Position numbers and translations under genes: made by a program
Source: RUG14121 sp964533935
GTDB lineage: Bacteria > Bacillota_I > Bacilli_A > RF39 > UBA660
NCBI GenBank assembly: GCA_964533935.1
Contig: CAZHOG010000006.1
Span: forward strand, 1-64,000
Direction of reading: 5' to 3'
Length of the DNA: 64,000 bases
Notes under the pieces: model-generated
What the model was told of the DNA's origin: nothing
Database searches by the model: none
The model's input: the letters and a program-made list of their open reading frames with translations, nothing else
Part shown: positions 34,469-42,336 of the stretch, one piece after another
How the letters are laid out: every line of letters begins with the position of its first letter
Position numbering within the stretch: the stretch's first letter is position 1

Positions 34469-34505
34469 TTTTTATTTACAATAGATTCGACAAAACAAGA
34501 CAAAA
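34454..34505 (-). promoter_or_regulatory. Repeated promoter element with two Spo0A-box-like 10-mers, copy 2
   Basis: Same layout as positions 1-57: TTTTGTCTTG (34505-34496), TTTTGTCGAA (34495-34486), then TTGTAA (34481-34476), a 16-base spacer and TATAAT (34459-34454). 27 bases (34479-34505) are identical to copy 1. Both copies directly follow the terminator of a housekeeping gene. Confidence 0.6.
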
Positions 34506-34514
34506 TAAATAAAT

Positions 34515-34538
34515 AAAAAAACAGATATAAAATATCTG
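34515..34538 (-). terminator. Terminator of rpmF
   Basis: CAGATA/TATCTG stem followed by T7 on the minus strand, just after the rpmF stop. Confidence 0.8.
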
Positions 34539-34549
34539 CTTCCTTATTA

Positions 34550-34735
34550 TTATTTTTCTTCGCTAGTTTTAATTACTTCGTTTCCTTTGTAATTTCCACA
34601 CTTAGTACATGCACGATGAGGTCTAATGCTTGCACCACATTTAGGACATGTAGTTAAAGCTCCAACTTCTTTTTTTAAGTGAGTACGACGCATTCTTTTT
34701 TTAGTTTTACTTGTTCTTCTAAATGGAACTGCCAT
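34550..34735 (-). CDS. rpmF: 50S ribosomal protein L32
   Basis: 61 residues from ATG at 34735 (MAVPFRRTSKTKKRMRRTH), the canonical L32 start. Zinc-ribbon cysteines are in CPKCG and CTKCG. The start overlaps nothing; the yceD-like gene ends 5 bases upstream, as in most Bacillota. Confidence 0.97.
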   Translation of the reverse strand: MAVPFRRTSKTKKRMRRTHLKKEVGALTTCPKCGASIRPHRACTKCGNYKGNEVIKTSEEK

Positions 34736-34739
34736 ATTA

Positions 34740-35225
34740 TCACTCCTTCCCACTATCATCAAGTAGCTCAGCTAACTTTGCTAACCTTGGATCAATTTCT
34801 TTTTTCTTTTCATTTACTAGTTCCCAACCTTCGCCAGTAGTCTTAATATCTTCTATTTTACTATTGGTTACACGCATTGGAACTTCCAATACAATATTTT
34901 GCCATAAAACTCCTATAATATCAAGTGTATTTTTAGAATTTTCAAAATATTCTGCAATTTCTTCGTTATTTTCATCCAAAATTTCGTCTAATTCAAATGA
35001 AAATGGATAATTAATGTCATCTAAGGTTATTGCATCTTCTAAAATCATAGTTCCTCTACACTTACCAGTTATTCTAAGATTATTTTCATAATCATAAAAT
35101 ATCTTTCCATTAAATGTAGTATCAATTAATTTTTTGATAGATGTATTTTTATAATAATCTTCTGAAAAATCTATTTCTTCATTAATATTATAAATATCTC
35201 TAATTCTATTTAAATCAATCAACAT
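34740..35225 (-). CDS. YceD/DUF177 family protein
   Basis: 161 residues from ATG at 35225 (MLIDLNRIRDI), preceded by GGTGATATTA. The middle GKCRGTMILEDAITLDDINYPFSFELDE replaces the usual CxxC..C cluster in part. C-terminal DPRLAKLAELL matches the family end (DPRLxxLxxLL). In other bacteria this protein is linked to 23S rRNA and L32 expression or assembly. Always next to rpmF, as here. Confidence 0.9.
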   Translation of the reverse strand: MLIDLNRIRDIYNINEEIDFSEDYYKNTSIKKLIDTTFNGKIFYDYENNLRITGKCRGTMILEDAITLDDINYPFSFELDEILDENNEEIAEYFENSKNTLDIIGVLWQNIVLEVPMRVTNSKIEDIKTTGEGWELVNEKKKEIDPRLAKLAELLDDSGKE

Positions 35226-35311
35226 TAATATCACCAATTAAATTATAGCATTAATTAATTATAATATCAATTTCAATTTATTTATGTTAAACTATATTTC
35301 AGGTGATAAAT

Positions 35312-36421
35312 ATGAATACTATAGGTATAATTTGTGAATATAATCCTTTTCATAATGGTCATAAATACATGATAGAAAAAATTAAAGATTTATATCCAGA
35401 ATCTATAATTATTTTGATATTAAATGGATACTTTTTAGAACGTGGTGAAATTAGTATTTTATCTAAAGAAGATAAAACTAAAATAGCTCTTGATAATAAA
35501 ATTGATTTAGTAATTGAATTACCATTTGTTTTTGGTTCTCAAAGCGCAGATATTTTTGCTAATAAAAGTATTGAAATATTAAATGAATTAAAAATTAATA
35601 AATTAGTATTTGGAAGTGAATCAAATAATATTGATCTATTTAATAGAATTGTTGATATTGAATTGAATGATCCAAATTATAATAATAAAGTCAAAGAATA
35701 TTTAGATAGTGGACTTAATTACCCTACTGCTATGTCTAAAGCCCTTGATATAAGTGAAGATATCAATAATCCTAATGATTTATTAGCTATTTCTTATGTC
35801 AAAGCAATTAAAAGTAATAACTTTAATATAGAACCTATTAGTATTAAAAGAACTAATGATTATCATGATTTATTAAGTTCTAATGAAATAATTAGTGCAT
35901 CTAATATAAGAAACAAATTATCTAATAATCAAGATATTTCAAATTATATTCCTGATTATAAATATAAAATCAAAAATATTGATGATGTTAAACTATTTGA
36001 GTTATTAAAATATAAAATAATTACTGATCCTGATTTAAGCAAATACGTTACGGTAGATGAAGGTATTGAAAATAAATTAATTAAGGAAATTTATCAAAGT
36101 GATAACATAGATAATTTTATTTTTAAAATTAAAACTAAAAGATATACTTATAATAAAATTAAAAGAATGTTAATTCATATTTTAATTGGATTTTTAAAAC
36201 TTGATAACATTCAAAAAATAGATTATATAAAAGTATTAGGTTTTAATAAAAATGGTCAAAACTATCTAAATAAAATAAAAAAGGATATGAACATTCCTTT
36301 GAATGTTGATTGCAAAAGTAATACTTATCAATATGAGCTTAAATGTTCCATTATCTATGATTTACTAACAAATTCAAATACTTATGAATTTGAAATAAAA
36401 AATAAACCAATTCAGAAATGA
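35312..36421 (+). CDS. tmcAL: tRNA(Met) cytidine acetate ligase TmcAL (YlbM)
   Basis: 369 residues from ATG at 35312 (MNTIGIICEYNPFHNGHKYM), preceded by AGGTGATAAAT. The nucleotidyltransferase HxGH motif is HNGH, followed by LNGYFLERGEISILSKEDK and LPFVFGSQSADIFA, all typical. The enzyme uses acetate and ATP to make N4-acetylcytidine at the wobble base of elongator tRNA-Met; such a tRNA is encoded at 54.1 kb. Divergent from yceD-rpmF, the usual neighbour arrangement. Confidence 0.93.
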   Translation: MNTIGIICEYNPFHNGHKYMIEKIKDLYPESIIILILNGYFLERGEISILSKEDKTKIALDNKIDLVIELPFVFGSQSADIFANKSIEILNELKINKLVFGSESNNIDLFNRIVDIELNDPNYNNKVKEYLDSGLNYPTAMSKALDISEDINNPNDLLAISYVKAIKSNNFNIEPISIKRTNDYHDLLSSNEIISASNIRNKLSNNQDISNYIPDYKYKIKNIDDVKLFELLKYKIITDPDLSKYVTVDEGIENKLIKEIYQSDNIDNFIFKIKTKRYTYNKIKRMLIHILIGFLKLDNIQKIDYIKVLGFNKNGQNYLNKIKKDMNIPLNVDCKSNTYQYELKCSIIYDLLTNSNTYEFEIKNKPIQK

Positions 36422-36428
36422 ATTGGTT

Positions 36429-36851
36429 TTATCTTTCTCCTATATCTTCAATAGCTTCAAGTTCTGCTTCTATTGCTTGTCTTAATTTACGTTTAAATAT
36501 TGCTGTTCTTCTTTTTAATTCTTCAGCATCTTGTTCAATATTATCAGCTTTAATTAATGCTTCATTAACAATTCGTGAAGCATTTTTCTTTGCTTCATCA
36601 ATAATAGATTTAGATTCATCTCGAGCCATTTTTTTAATTTGACTTGAAGCATCTTCTGCAACTAAAATTGCTTTATTAAAAGTACTTTGCATATCTTTAT
36701 ATCTTTCGATTTCTTTTAATAGCATTGTATTTTGTTCATTAACCTCTTTAAGATTATTAAGCATTGCTTCATATTCTTTGATTACTTCTTTAACAAAATC
36801 ATTAACATCTTGCTTATTATAGCCATTAAGGCTTGTTCCAAATTTTTTCAT
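36429..36851 (-). CDS. divIVA: DivIVA-family division/polarity protein
   Basis: 140 residues. The lipid-binding N-terminus FGTSLNGYNKQDVNDFVKEV is followed by a long coiled coil through ALIKADNIEQDAEELKRRTAIFKRKLRQAIE. DivIVA senses curved membrane at poles and septa. It lies 34 bases after sepF, as in the Bacillus ylm-divIVA cluster, though other ylm genes are missing. A second paralogue (GpsB) is at 43.8 kb. Confidence 0.92.
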   Translation of the reverse strand: MKKFGTSLNGYNKQDVNDFVKEVIKEYEAMLNNLKEVNEQNTMLLKEIERYKDMQSTFNKAILVAEDASSQIKKMARDESKSIIDEAKKNASRIVNEALIKADNIEQDAEELKRRTAIFKRKLRQAIEAELEAIEDIGER

Positions 36852-36885
36852 GACTCACCACCCATACAAAAGGATTATTTTTTTA

Positions 36886-37296
36886 TTACCAATCTATATT
36901 GTTTTCATTTCCTGTATTCTTACTTTTTTCAGAATCATCAGTTATTTTTCCTTGAATATTAACATTTTTTGGAGTGCATAAATAAATTCCTACACCTATT
37001 TTTTGCATTTTTCCACCAATTGAATAAATACATCCACTCAAGAAATCAATTATTCTTTTAGCTTGATCTGATGTAACTCTTTTTAAATTAACAACTACAC
37101 TATTTCTATTTTTTAAATGATCAGCTATTTGTTGTGCTTCAGAATATGCTCTTGGTTCTAAAAGAATCATTTTATTACCAGTTTTATCAGCATTTTTTAA
37201 TGCTTCATCTTCACTAACTGCGTAGTAATCATCCTCTGTTCCAATTAAATTTTCTTCTTCATCTGAAAATAATTTTTTTAATTTACTTAAAGCCAT
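36886..37296 (-). CDS. sepF: Cell division protein SepF
   Basis: 136 residues. The N-terminal membrane-targeting helix is MALSKLKKLFSD; the SepF core has ILLEPRAYSEAQQIADHLKNR, VVVNLKRVTSDQAKRIIDFLSG and KIGVGIYLCTPKNV. SepF bridges FtsZ filaments to the membrane. Co-transcribed with divIVA. Confidence 0.95.
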   Translation of the reverse strand: MALSKLKKLFSDEEENLIGTEDDYYAVSEDEALKNADKTGNKMILLEPRAYSEAQQIADHLKNRNSVVVNLKRVTSDQAKRIIDFLSGCIYSIGGKMQKIGVGIYLCTPKNVNIQGKITDDSEKSKNTGNENNIDW

Positions 37297-37380
37297 ATTT
37301 ATTCCTCCAATATACTTATTCTATCTTACTTATCAATTTTATCAAAGAATTCAAAACTTTGCAATTAGTTATCATAAAAA

Positions 37381-37405
37381 AACTAAATTATTATGCAATT
37401 TAGTT
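37381..37405 (-). terminator. Terminator of glyS operon
   Basis: AACTAAATT/AATTTAGTT arms followed by an A/T run on the minus strand; separates glyS from sepF. Confidence 0.75.
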
Positions 37406-37423
37406 TAGTTTATTCTTTTTTAA

Positions 37424-38803
37424 TTAAAATTCTATTCTATCTAAGATATAATTCTTAATTTCATTAATAGAAATTTTAGTTTGTTCCATTGTGTCTCTAT
37501 CTCTAATAGTAACAACATTATTATTAATTGTATCATCATCAATAGTTATAGCAAACGGAGTACCAACAGCATCACTTCTTCTATAGCGTTTACCAATACT
37601 TCCAGATTCATCATATGCACAATTAAAATATTTACATAAATTAGCATATACTTCTGTAGCTTTTTCACCATGAATCTTTTTAATTAATGGTAATATTGTA
37701 ACTTTATTTGGTGCTAAGTATGGAAGTAATCTTAAAACTTCTCTTTCTTCACCGTTTTCTAATACTTCTTTTTTATATGCATTAGTCAATATTGCTAAGA
37801 ATAATCTATCAACACCAACTGATGGTTCTATTACATATGGTAAATATTTTTCATTAGTTTCTGGATCTAAATATCTCATATCAGTTTTAGAATGTTCCAT
37901 ATGAACTCCTAAATCATAATCGGTACGATCCGCTATTCCCCATAATTCTCCCCATCCCATTGGGAATAAGAATTCAATATCTGTTGTCGCTTTACTATAG
38001 AAAGACAATTCTTCTTTAGCATGATCTCTATATCTTAAGTTTTCTTTTTCTAACCCTAAATCTTTTAGAAAATCTAGACAATAATTTTTCCAATAACCAA
38101 ACCACTCTAAATCAGTATTTGGTTTACAGAAAAATTCTAATTCCATTTGTTCGAATTCACGTGTTCTAAAAATAAAGTTTCCTGGAGTTATTTCATTTCT
38201 AAAACTCTTTCCGATTTGACCTATACCAAAAGGCAATTTAGTTCTCATACTTCTTTGAACATTTAAAAAGTTTACAAATATTCCTTGAGCAGTTTCTCCT
38301 CTTAAATATACTTTGCTTTTTGTATCCTCAGTTACTCCTTGATGAGTTTCAAATAATAAATTAAATTTTCTGATTGGTGTAAAATCACTAGCTCCACATT
38401 TTGGGCAAGCAATTTTATGTTCACTAATATAGTTTTCTAATTTTTCATTATCCCAACCATCACCAGTTTCTTCTCCTTTGGTATAATCTTCGATTAATTT
38501 ATCAGCTCTTTGACGACTTTTACATTTTTTACAGTCTATTAAAGGATCTGCAAATGATGCAACATGACCTGATGCAACCCAAACTTCTGGGTTCATCAAA
38601 ATTGCAGAATCAAGTCCATAGTTATATAAATTTTCTTGAATAAATTTTTTCCACCAAGCATTTTTTATATTATTTTTAAGTTCTCTACCTAAAGAACCAT
38701 AATCCCATGTATTTGAAAGTCCGCCATATATTTCACTTCCTTGGAAAATATATCCATATTGTTTACAATAATTCACTAATTCATCCATTGTTATTTTATT
38801 CAT
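37424..38803 (-). CDS. glyS: Glycyl-tRNA synthetase, dimeric alpha2 type
   Basis: Class II synthetase of 459 residues, the single-chain eukaryote/Gram-positive form. Class II motifs: GLSNTWDYGSLGRELKNN (motif 1 region), FRNEITPGNFIFRTREFEQMELEFFC (motif 2) and PSVGVDRLFLAIL (motif 3). A small zinc-site pair, CKKCKS and CPKCG, sits in the insertion. Start overlaps the preceding gene by 4 bases. Last gene of the T-box-controlled operon. Confidence 0.97.
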   Translation of the reverse strand: MNKITMDELVNYCKQYGYIFQGSEIYGGLSNTWDYGSLGRELKNNIKNAWWKKFIQENLYNYGLDSAILMNPEVWVASGHVASFADPLIDCKKCKSRQRADKLIEDYTKGEETGDGWDNEKLENYISEHKIACPKCGASDFTPIRKFNLLFETHQGVTEDTKSKVYLRGETAQGIFVNFLNVQRSMRTKLPFGIGQIGKSFRNEITPGNFIFRTREFEQMELEFFCKPNTDLEWFGYWKNYCLDFLKDLGLEKENLRYRDHAKEELSFYSKATTDIEFLFPMGWGELWGIADRTDYDLGVHMEHSKTDMRYLDPETNEKYLPYVIEPSVGVDRLFLAILTNAYKKEVLENGEEREVLRLLPYLAPNKVTILPLIKKIHGEKATEVYANLCKYFNCAYDESGSIGKRYRRSDAVGTPFAITIDDDTINNNVVTIRDRDTMEQTKISINEIKNYILDRIEF

Positions 38804-39582
38804 TTTATTCCCTCCAATTTCAATTGTAATTCTTTTTCATTAAATAAATTATTATTATATTCCATAATCATTTCTTTTATTTTGCTTTTATATTCTTTTG
38901 ATATTCCTTGAATATCAACTATTAAATCACCACTTCTTAAAATAAATGCTGGTACGCAGTAACTTCCTCCATTATCGAAATTACAAGACCTAGCAGTATC
39001 AAGTTGTATATACTCTCCTCTGCTAAATAATTTTTCTTCAATAAATTCCATTAAAAACTTATCTTCCCATTCGACTAATATGCCAAATTTATTTTCAAGC
39101 AAACTGATTATTATTTCATTATTATTCCTATGATAATCCATATATTCTTCTCCACGAATAATATATTTAGAAATCACTTCATTATTATCTAAAAATCTAT
39201 ATCGATCATTTTGATATTTGTCCTTTATTAATTGAGGAATATCTTTTAATCTTTTTATATTATCCATCATAAGTGAAGCTTTAAAATTCAATTTTCTACC
39301 ATCCATAGAATAAACTATTATACCCTCAACGGTATCAATATGACATATTGTATTATTTCTTAAAAAATATTTGATAGTTTCAGTAATTTGTTCATAACTA
39401 TCTAAATTTTTTATATAGGTTAAGAATTCCGGTGTTGATGTTTCTTGCATTTGAATATGCTTAAATCTATCAGTTTTAGCGGTAACTGCTAGATAATCTT
39501 TTTGCCTTTTTTCGTTACTTATTAAAATATATTCATAAGTATTATCATTTAAATATTTTTGTCCTCTGAATTTCAAATCCAT
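38800..39582 (-). CDS. Hypothetical protein between LOG protein and glyS
   Basis: 260 residues, not recognised. No signal peptide or membrane segment. N-terminal GQKYLNDNTYEYILISNEKRQKDYLAVTAK looks beta-rich; a central helical region (KASLMMDNIKRLKDIPQLIKDKYQ) and a C-terminal half with ARSCNFDNGGSYCVPAFILRSGDLIVDIQG. Overlaps glyS by 4 bases and starts 1 base after the LOG gene, so it is under the same T-box control. A role linked to glycine or translation is only a guess. Confidence 0.65.
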   Translation of the reverse strand: MDLKFRGQKYLNDNTYEYILISNEKRQKDYLAVTAKTDRFKHIQMQETSTPEFLTYIKNLDSYEQITETIKYFLRNNTICHIDTVEGIIVYSMDGRKLNFKASLMMDNIKRLKDIPQLIKDKYQNDRYRFLDNNEVISKYIIRGEEYMDYHRNNNEIIISLLENKFGILVEWEDKFLMEFIEEKLFSRGEYIQLDTARSCNFDNGGSYCVPAFILRSGDLIVDIQGISKEYKSKIKEMIMEYNNNLFNEKELQLKLEGIK

Positions 39583-39583
39583 A

Positions 39584-40147
39584 TTAACGCCTCATAGAGT
39601 TTTTTGCATAATTTAAATTTTTTTCTACAGCTGTTGTAAAATCTATTTTATTATGAGCAATTATCAAATCATTTTCATTAATTCCACTTGCAAATTTATC
39701 TTTTGAAAAATCTGCAAATATTTGAAATAATTTTTCATAATATCTATTCTCATCATAAACAATCATAGGAATGTCTTTATCATTTGATCTTTTTTCTTCT
39801 ATAAATGATACTAATTCAGATAATGTTCCAACTCCTCCAGGCAAGCAAACAATTAAATCACTATTTTCAAACAATCTCTTTTTTAAATCAAAAGTTGTTT
39901 CGCATAAATAATGTTTTGCTGCTGGTAAATTATTTAAATCTTCTGCATATTTTGGTGTTGTAAAAGCCTTAACTTCACGATTATTTTTAACAAATTCATT
40001 ATAACAAATTCCCATCATGGAATTTGAAGAACCACCATATATTAAATTATAACCATTTACTGCTAAGTAATTTGAAATAGTTTTAGCAACACTTTTATAA
40101 TAATCATCTATTTCTTCACGAGAAGAAGATATTATTAATACATCCAT
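39584..40147 (-). CDS. LOG-family (TIGR00730-like) Rossmann-fold protein
   Basis: 187 residues. The family signature PGGVGTLSELVSFIEE carries the catalytic Glu of nucleoside 5'-monophosphate phosphoribohydrolases; GYNLIYGGSSNSMMG is the nucleotide-binding glycine loop. Plant and bacterial LOG proteins release free bases from nucleotides such as cytokinin ribotides. Strong AAAGGAGGATAAAT site. It is the first gene after a T-box, an unusual place for this family. Confidence 0.87.
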   Translation of the reverse strand: MDVLIISSSREEIDDYYKSVAKTISNYLAVNGYNLIYGGSSNSMMGICYNEFVKNNREVKAFTTPKYAEDLNNLPAAKHYLCETTFDLKKRLFENSDLIVCLPGGVGTLSELVSFIEEKRSNDKDIPMIVYDENRYYEKLFQIFADFSKDKFASGINENDLIIAHNKIDFTTAVEKNLNYAKNSMRR

Positions 40148-40165
40148 ATTTATCCTCCTTTAATT

Positions 40166-40290
40166 AAAAAAACTTCTAAAAAATACATAGGGACGAAATT
40201 GAAATTCCGCGGTTCCACCCTACTTATTCTTTAGAAGAATCACTTTTATTATATAGCTCCAGTTTTCCAGACCTTCATTGCTTGTATAAA
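40166..40290 (-). ncRNA. Very short T-box leader of the LOG-glyS operon (glycine type)
   Basis: The T-box core AGGGTGGAACCGCGG lies at 40221-40207. A long terminator stem is formed by CTTCTAAA...TAGGG (40237-40219) and CCCTA...TTTAGAAG (40192-40173), followed by T7 (40172-40166). From the predicted start near 40288 only about 67 bases precede the core, so stem I must be tiny: TTTATACAAGC can pair with GCTATATAATAAA around an inner TCTGG-AAAA-CTGGA hairpin. Gly codons GGT and GGA both occur there; the specifier is not certain. Confidence 0.85.
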
Positions 40291-40294
40291 TCAT

Positions 40295-40323
40295 ATTATA
40301 TACTATTTCTTTTAGTTTTTCAA
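40295..40323 (-). promoter_or_regulatory. Promoter of the LOG-glyS T-box operon
   Basis: TTGAAA (40323-40318), 17-base spacer, TATAAT (40300-40295). It fixes the T-box leader start close to 40288 and starts right at the recO end. Confidence 0.8.
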
Positions 40324-40324
40324 T

Positions 40325-41056
40325 TTATAAATTGTTTAAATTTTCAATAAACTTCTTACTTTTTAAATATAATCCAGTATATCTATCATAATATCTGTTT
40401 AAAAAATAATTAGTTTCTAACTTTGCATGTTCATCAATAGATATTTTAGTTATATTTTTAATATCAACATAATAATACATACGAAGTAATTTTATTGTTT
40501 TAGGACTAACAATTTTTTCGTTAGTGTGACAATTACTACAAATATAACCACCAGCATCACCATCTAATGTTAAAATATTAGTTTTATTTCCACACAAAAC
40601 GCATTCATCCAAATTTAAAGATATTCCTAAAAAATCTAAATATTTTATTTCGACAATATTAGTAATTATTAATGGATCTAAACCATTCTCTATTTTTAAT
40701 AATGATTCCATTAAAATATCATATATTTTTGCATCAAAAGCTTGTTTAGCAACTTGATGAGTTAATTCTACCAAATAATTAACATAAGCTATTAACATAA
40801 TATCCTGCCTTATATTAATAAATGAGTTTATTACATCAACATCTTTTAATATTGATAATTTATTTTCTTTATAATAAATGAAAAATTTAGCATAAGTAAA
40901 AACCATAGTAACCGCTCTTAAATTACTTTTTAATGATTTGGCACCTTTGCACATTATACCAACAATACCTTTGTCCTTTGTTAAAACATTTATTATTTTT
41001 GATGTTTCACCATAAGGCATTTCATTTAATATAATTCCTTCTATTTCAGTAATCAT
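40325..41056 (-). CDS. recO: DNA repair protein RecO
   Basis: 243 residues. OB-fold N-terminus EGIILNEMPYGETSKIINVLTKDKGIVGIMCKGAKS is typical; a zinc-finger is in CVLCG and CSNCH. RecO loads RecA onto SSB-covered DNA with RecR. It stands between recA and glyS; recO-glyS adjacency is common in Bacillota. Confidence 0.94.
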   Translation of the reverse strand: MITEIEGIILNEMPYGETSKIINVLTKDKGIVGIMCKGAKSLKSNLRAVTMVFTYAKFFIYYKENKLSILKDVDVINSFINIRQDIMLIAYVNYLVELTHQVAKQAFDAKIYDILMESLLKIENGLDPLIITNIVEIKYLDFLGISLNLDECVLCGNKTNILTLDGDAGGYICSNCHTNEKIVSPKTIKLLRMYYYVDIKNITKISIDEHAKLETNYFLNRYYDRYTGLYLKSKKFIENLNNL

Positions 41057-41110
41057 GTTTATACCTAGCTTTCTAACATTTTATATTATACACTATTTAA
41101 CTCCAAAATA

Positions 41111-41134
41111 AAAAATTTACTTTCGTAAATTTTT
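41111..41134 (-). terminator. Terminator of recA
   Basis: AAAATTTAC/GTAAATTTT stem with a four-base loop and T-rich 3' side, at the recA stop. Confidence 0.75.
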
Positions 41135-42173
41135 ATTTTTCCTCTGGAGTTTCTTCTACCATATTTTCGTTAGCTGAATCAAAATGAGCCCTAATTTTCT
41201 TTTCTAATTCTTCTTTTAATTCTTTATTACTCTTTAATAAAGCCTTAACATTTTCTTTACCTTGGCCAATCTTTTCACCATTATAAGCATACCAAGCACC
41301 ACTTTTATCAATAATGCTTAACTCTGTTGCTAAATCAACGATTTCACCTTCACGGCTTACTCCTTCTCCATACATAATATCTACACAAGCAGTTCTAAAT
41401 GGAGGTGCTACTTTATTCTTTACAACTTTAATATTTGTTTTATTTCCAATTACTCTATCGCCTTGTTTTATTTGTTCACCACGTCTGATGTCTAATCTTA
41501 TAGTTGCATAAAACTTTAATGCTCTTCCACCAGGTGTAGTTTCAGGATTACCAAACATTACTCCAACTTTTTCTCTTAATTGATTAATAAAAATTGCTGT
41601 TGTTTTAGTTTTATTTATTGTACCTGATAATTTTCTTAAAGCTTGAGACATCAATCTTGCTTGAAGACCAACATGAGAATCACCCATTTCTCCTTCAATT
41701 TCTGCTTGAGGTACTAATGCTGCTACTGAATCTATTACAACAATACTAACTGCTTCACTTCTAACTAAAGCTTCACAAATTTCAAGAGCTTGTTCTCCAG
41801 TATCTGGTTGAGATAATAATAATTCATTAATATTTACTCCAAGATTTTTTGCATAAACAGGATCCAAAGCATGTTCAGCATCAATAAACGCTGCTCTTCC
41901 GCCTTTTTTTTGAACCTCTGCAATTGCTTGTAAAGCTATTGTTGTTTTACCAGAAGATTCTGGTCCATATATTTCTATTATTCTTCCTTTTGGGAAACCA
42001 CCAACTCCTAAAGCTGCATCTAATGTTAATGATCCAGTTGAAGTAACATCTATTTCCATATGTTCGTTTCCACCAAGTTTCATAATTGCACCTTTACCAA
42101 ATTGTTTTTCAATATCGGCCATTACTTGTTCTAAAACTTTATCTTTATCTTTTTCATCTTTAACTATTTTCAT
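41133..42173 (-). CDS. recA: Recombinase A
   Basis: 346 residues. Walker A GPESSGKTTI (about 70-79), Walker B region VSIVVIDSVAALVP, loop L1 EGEMGDSHVGLQARLMSQALRK and L2 INQLREKVGVMFGNPETTPGGRALKFY are all intact. Mediates homologous pairing and LexA self-cleavage. Preceded by TAGGAGGAAAT and by an SOS-like operator shared with dinB. Confidence 0.99.
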   Translation of the reverse strand: MKIVKDEKDKDKVLEQVMADIEKQFGKGAIMKLGGNEHMEIDVTSTGSLTLDAALGVGGFPKGRIIEIYGPESSGKTTIALQAIAEVQKKGGRAAFIDAEHALDPVYAKNLGVNINELLLSQPDTGEQALEICEALVRSEAVSIVVIDSVAALVPQAEIEGEMGDSHVGLQARLMSQALRKLSGTINKTKTTAIFINQLREKVGVMFGNPETTPGGRALKFYATIRLDIRRGEQIKQGDRVIGNKTNIKVVKNKVAPPFRTACVDIMYGEGVSREGEIVDLATELSIIDKSGAWYAYNGEKIGQGKENVKALLKSNKELKEELEKKIRAHFDSANENMVEETPEEK

Positions 42174-42209
42174 ATTTCCTCCTATGATATCTTTTATGAA
42201 TACATTTAT

Positions 42210-42261
42210 ATTTTAATATATAATATTTTGTTTGTCAATCATTTTATAAAACATTTGTTTG
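42210..42261 (-). promoter_or_regulatory. recA promoter with SOS (LexA-type) operator
   Basis: TTGACA (42238-42233), 17-base spacer, TAAAAT (42215-42210). Six bases upstream of the -35 lies CAAACAAATGTTTTATA (42261-42245). Its core AAACAAATGTTT is an inverted repeat resembling the Bacillus LexA box CGAACNNNNGTTCG. The same 17 bases stand in the dinB promoter. Confidence 0.75.
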
Positions 42262-42278
42262 TATTTGCTTTTTGTGCT

Positions 42279-42305
42279 AAAAAAAAGAATCTGCTAAGCA
42301 AATTC
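42279..42305 (-). terminator. Terminator of the rodZ-pgsA transcript
   Basis: GAATTTGCT/AGCAGATTC stem (one G-T pair) followed by T8 on the minus strand, after the pgsA stop. Confidence 0.8.
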
Positions 42306-42336
42306 ATTATTTTTAATGTATTTTAATATTCAAAAA

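Noticed and set aside
34740..35010. Plus-strand ORF antisense to the yceD-like gene (and similar antisense ORFs at 36418, 41314, 62653)
   Set aside because: Low-complexity Ser/Leu/Ile/Phe-rich translations typical of the complement of AT-rich genes; no starts or family matches.
36418..36642. Plus-strand ORF opposite divIVA
   Set aside because: Complement of the coiled-coil coding sequence; composition is an artefact.
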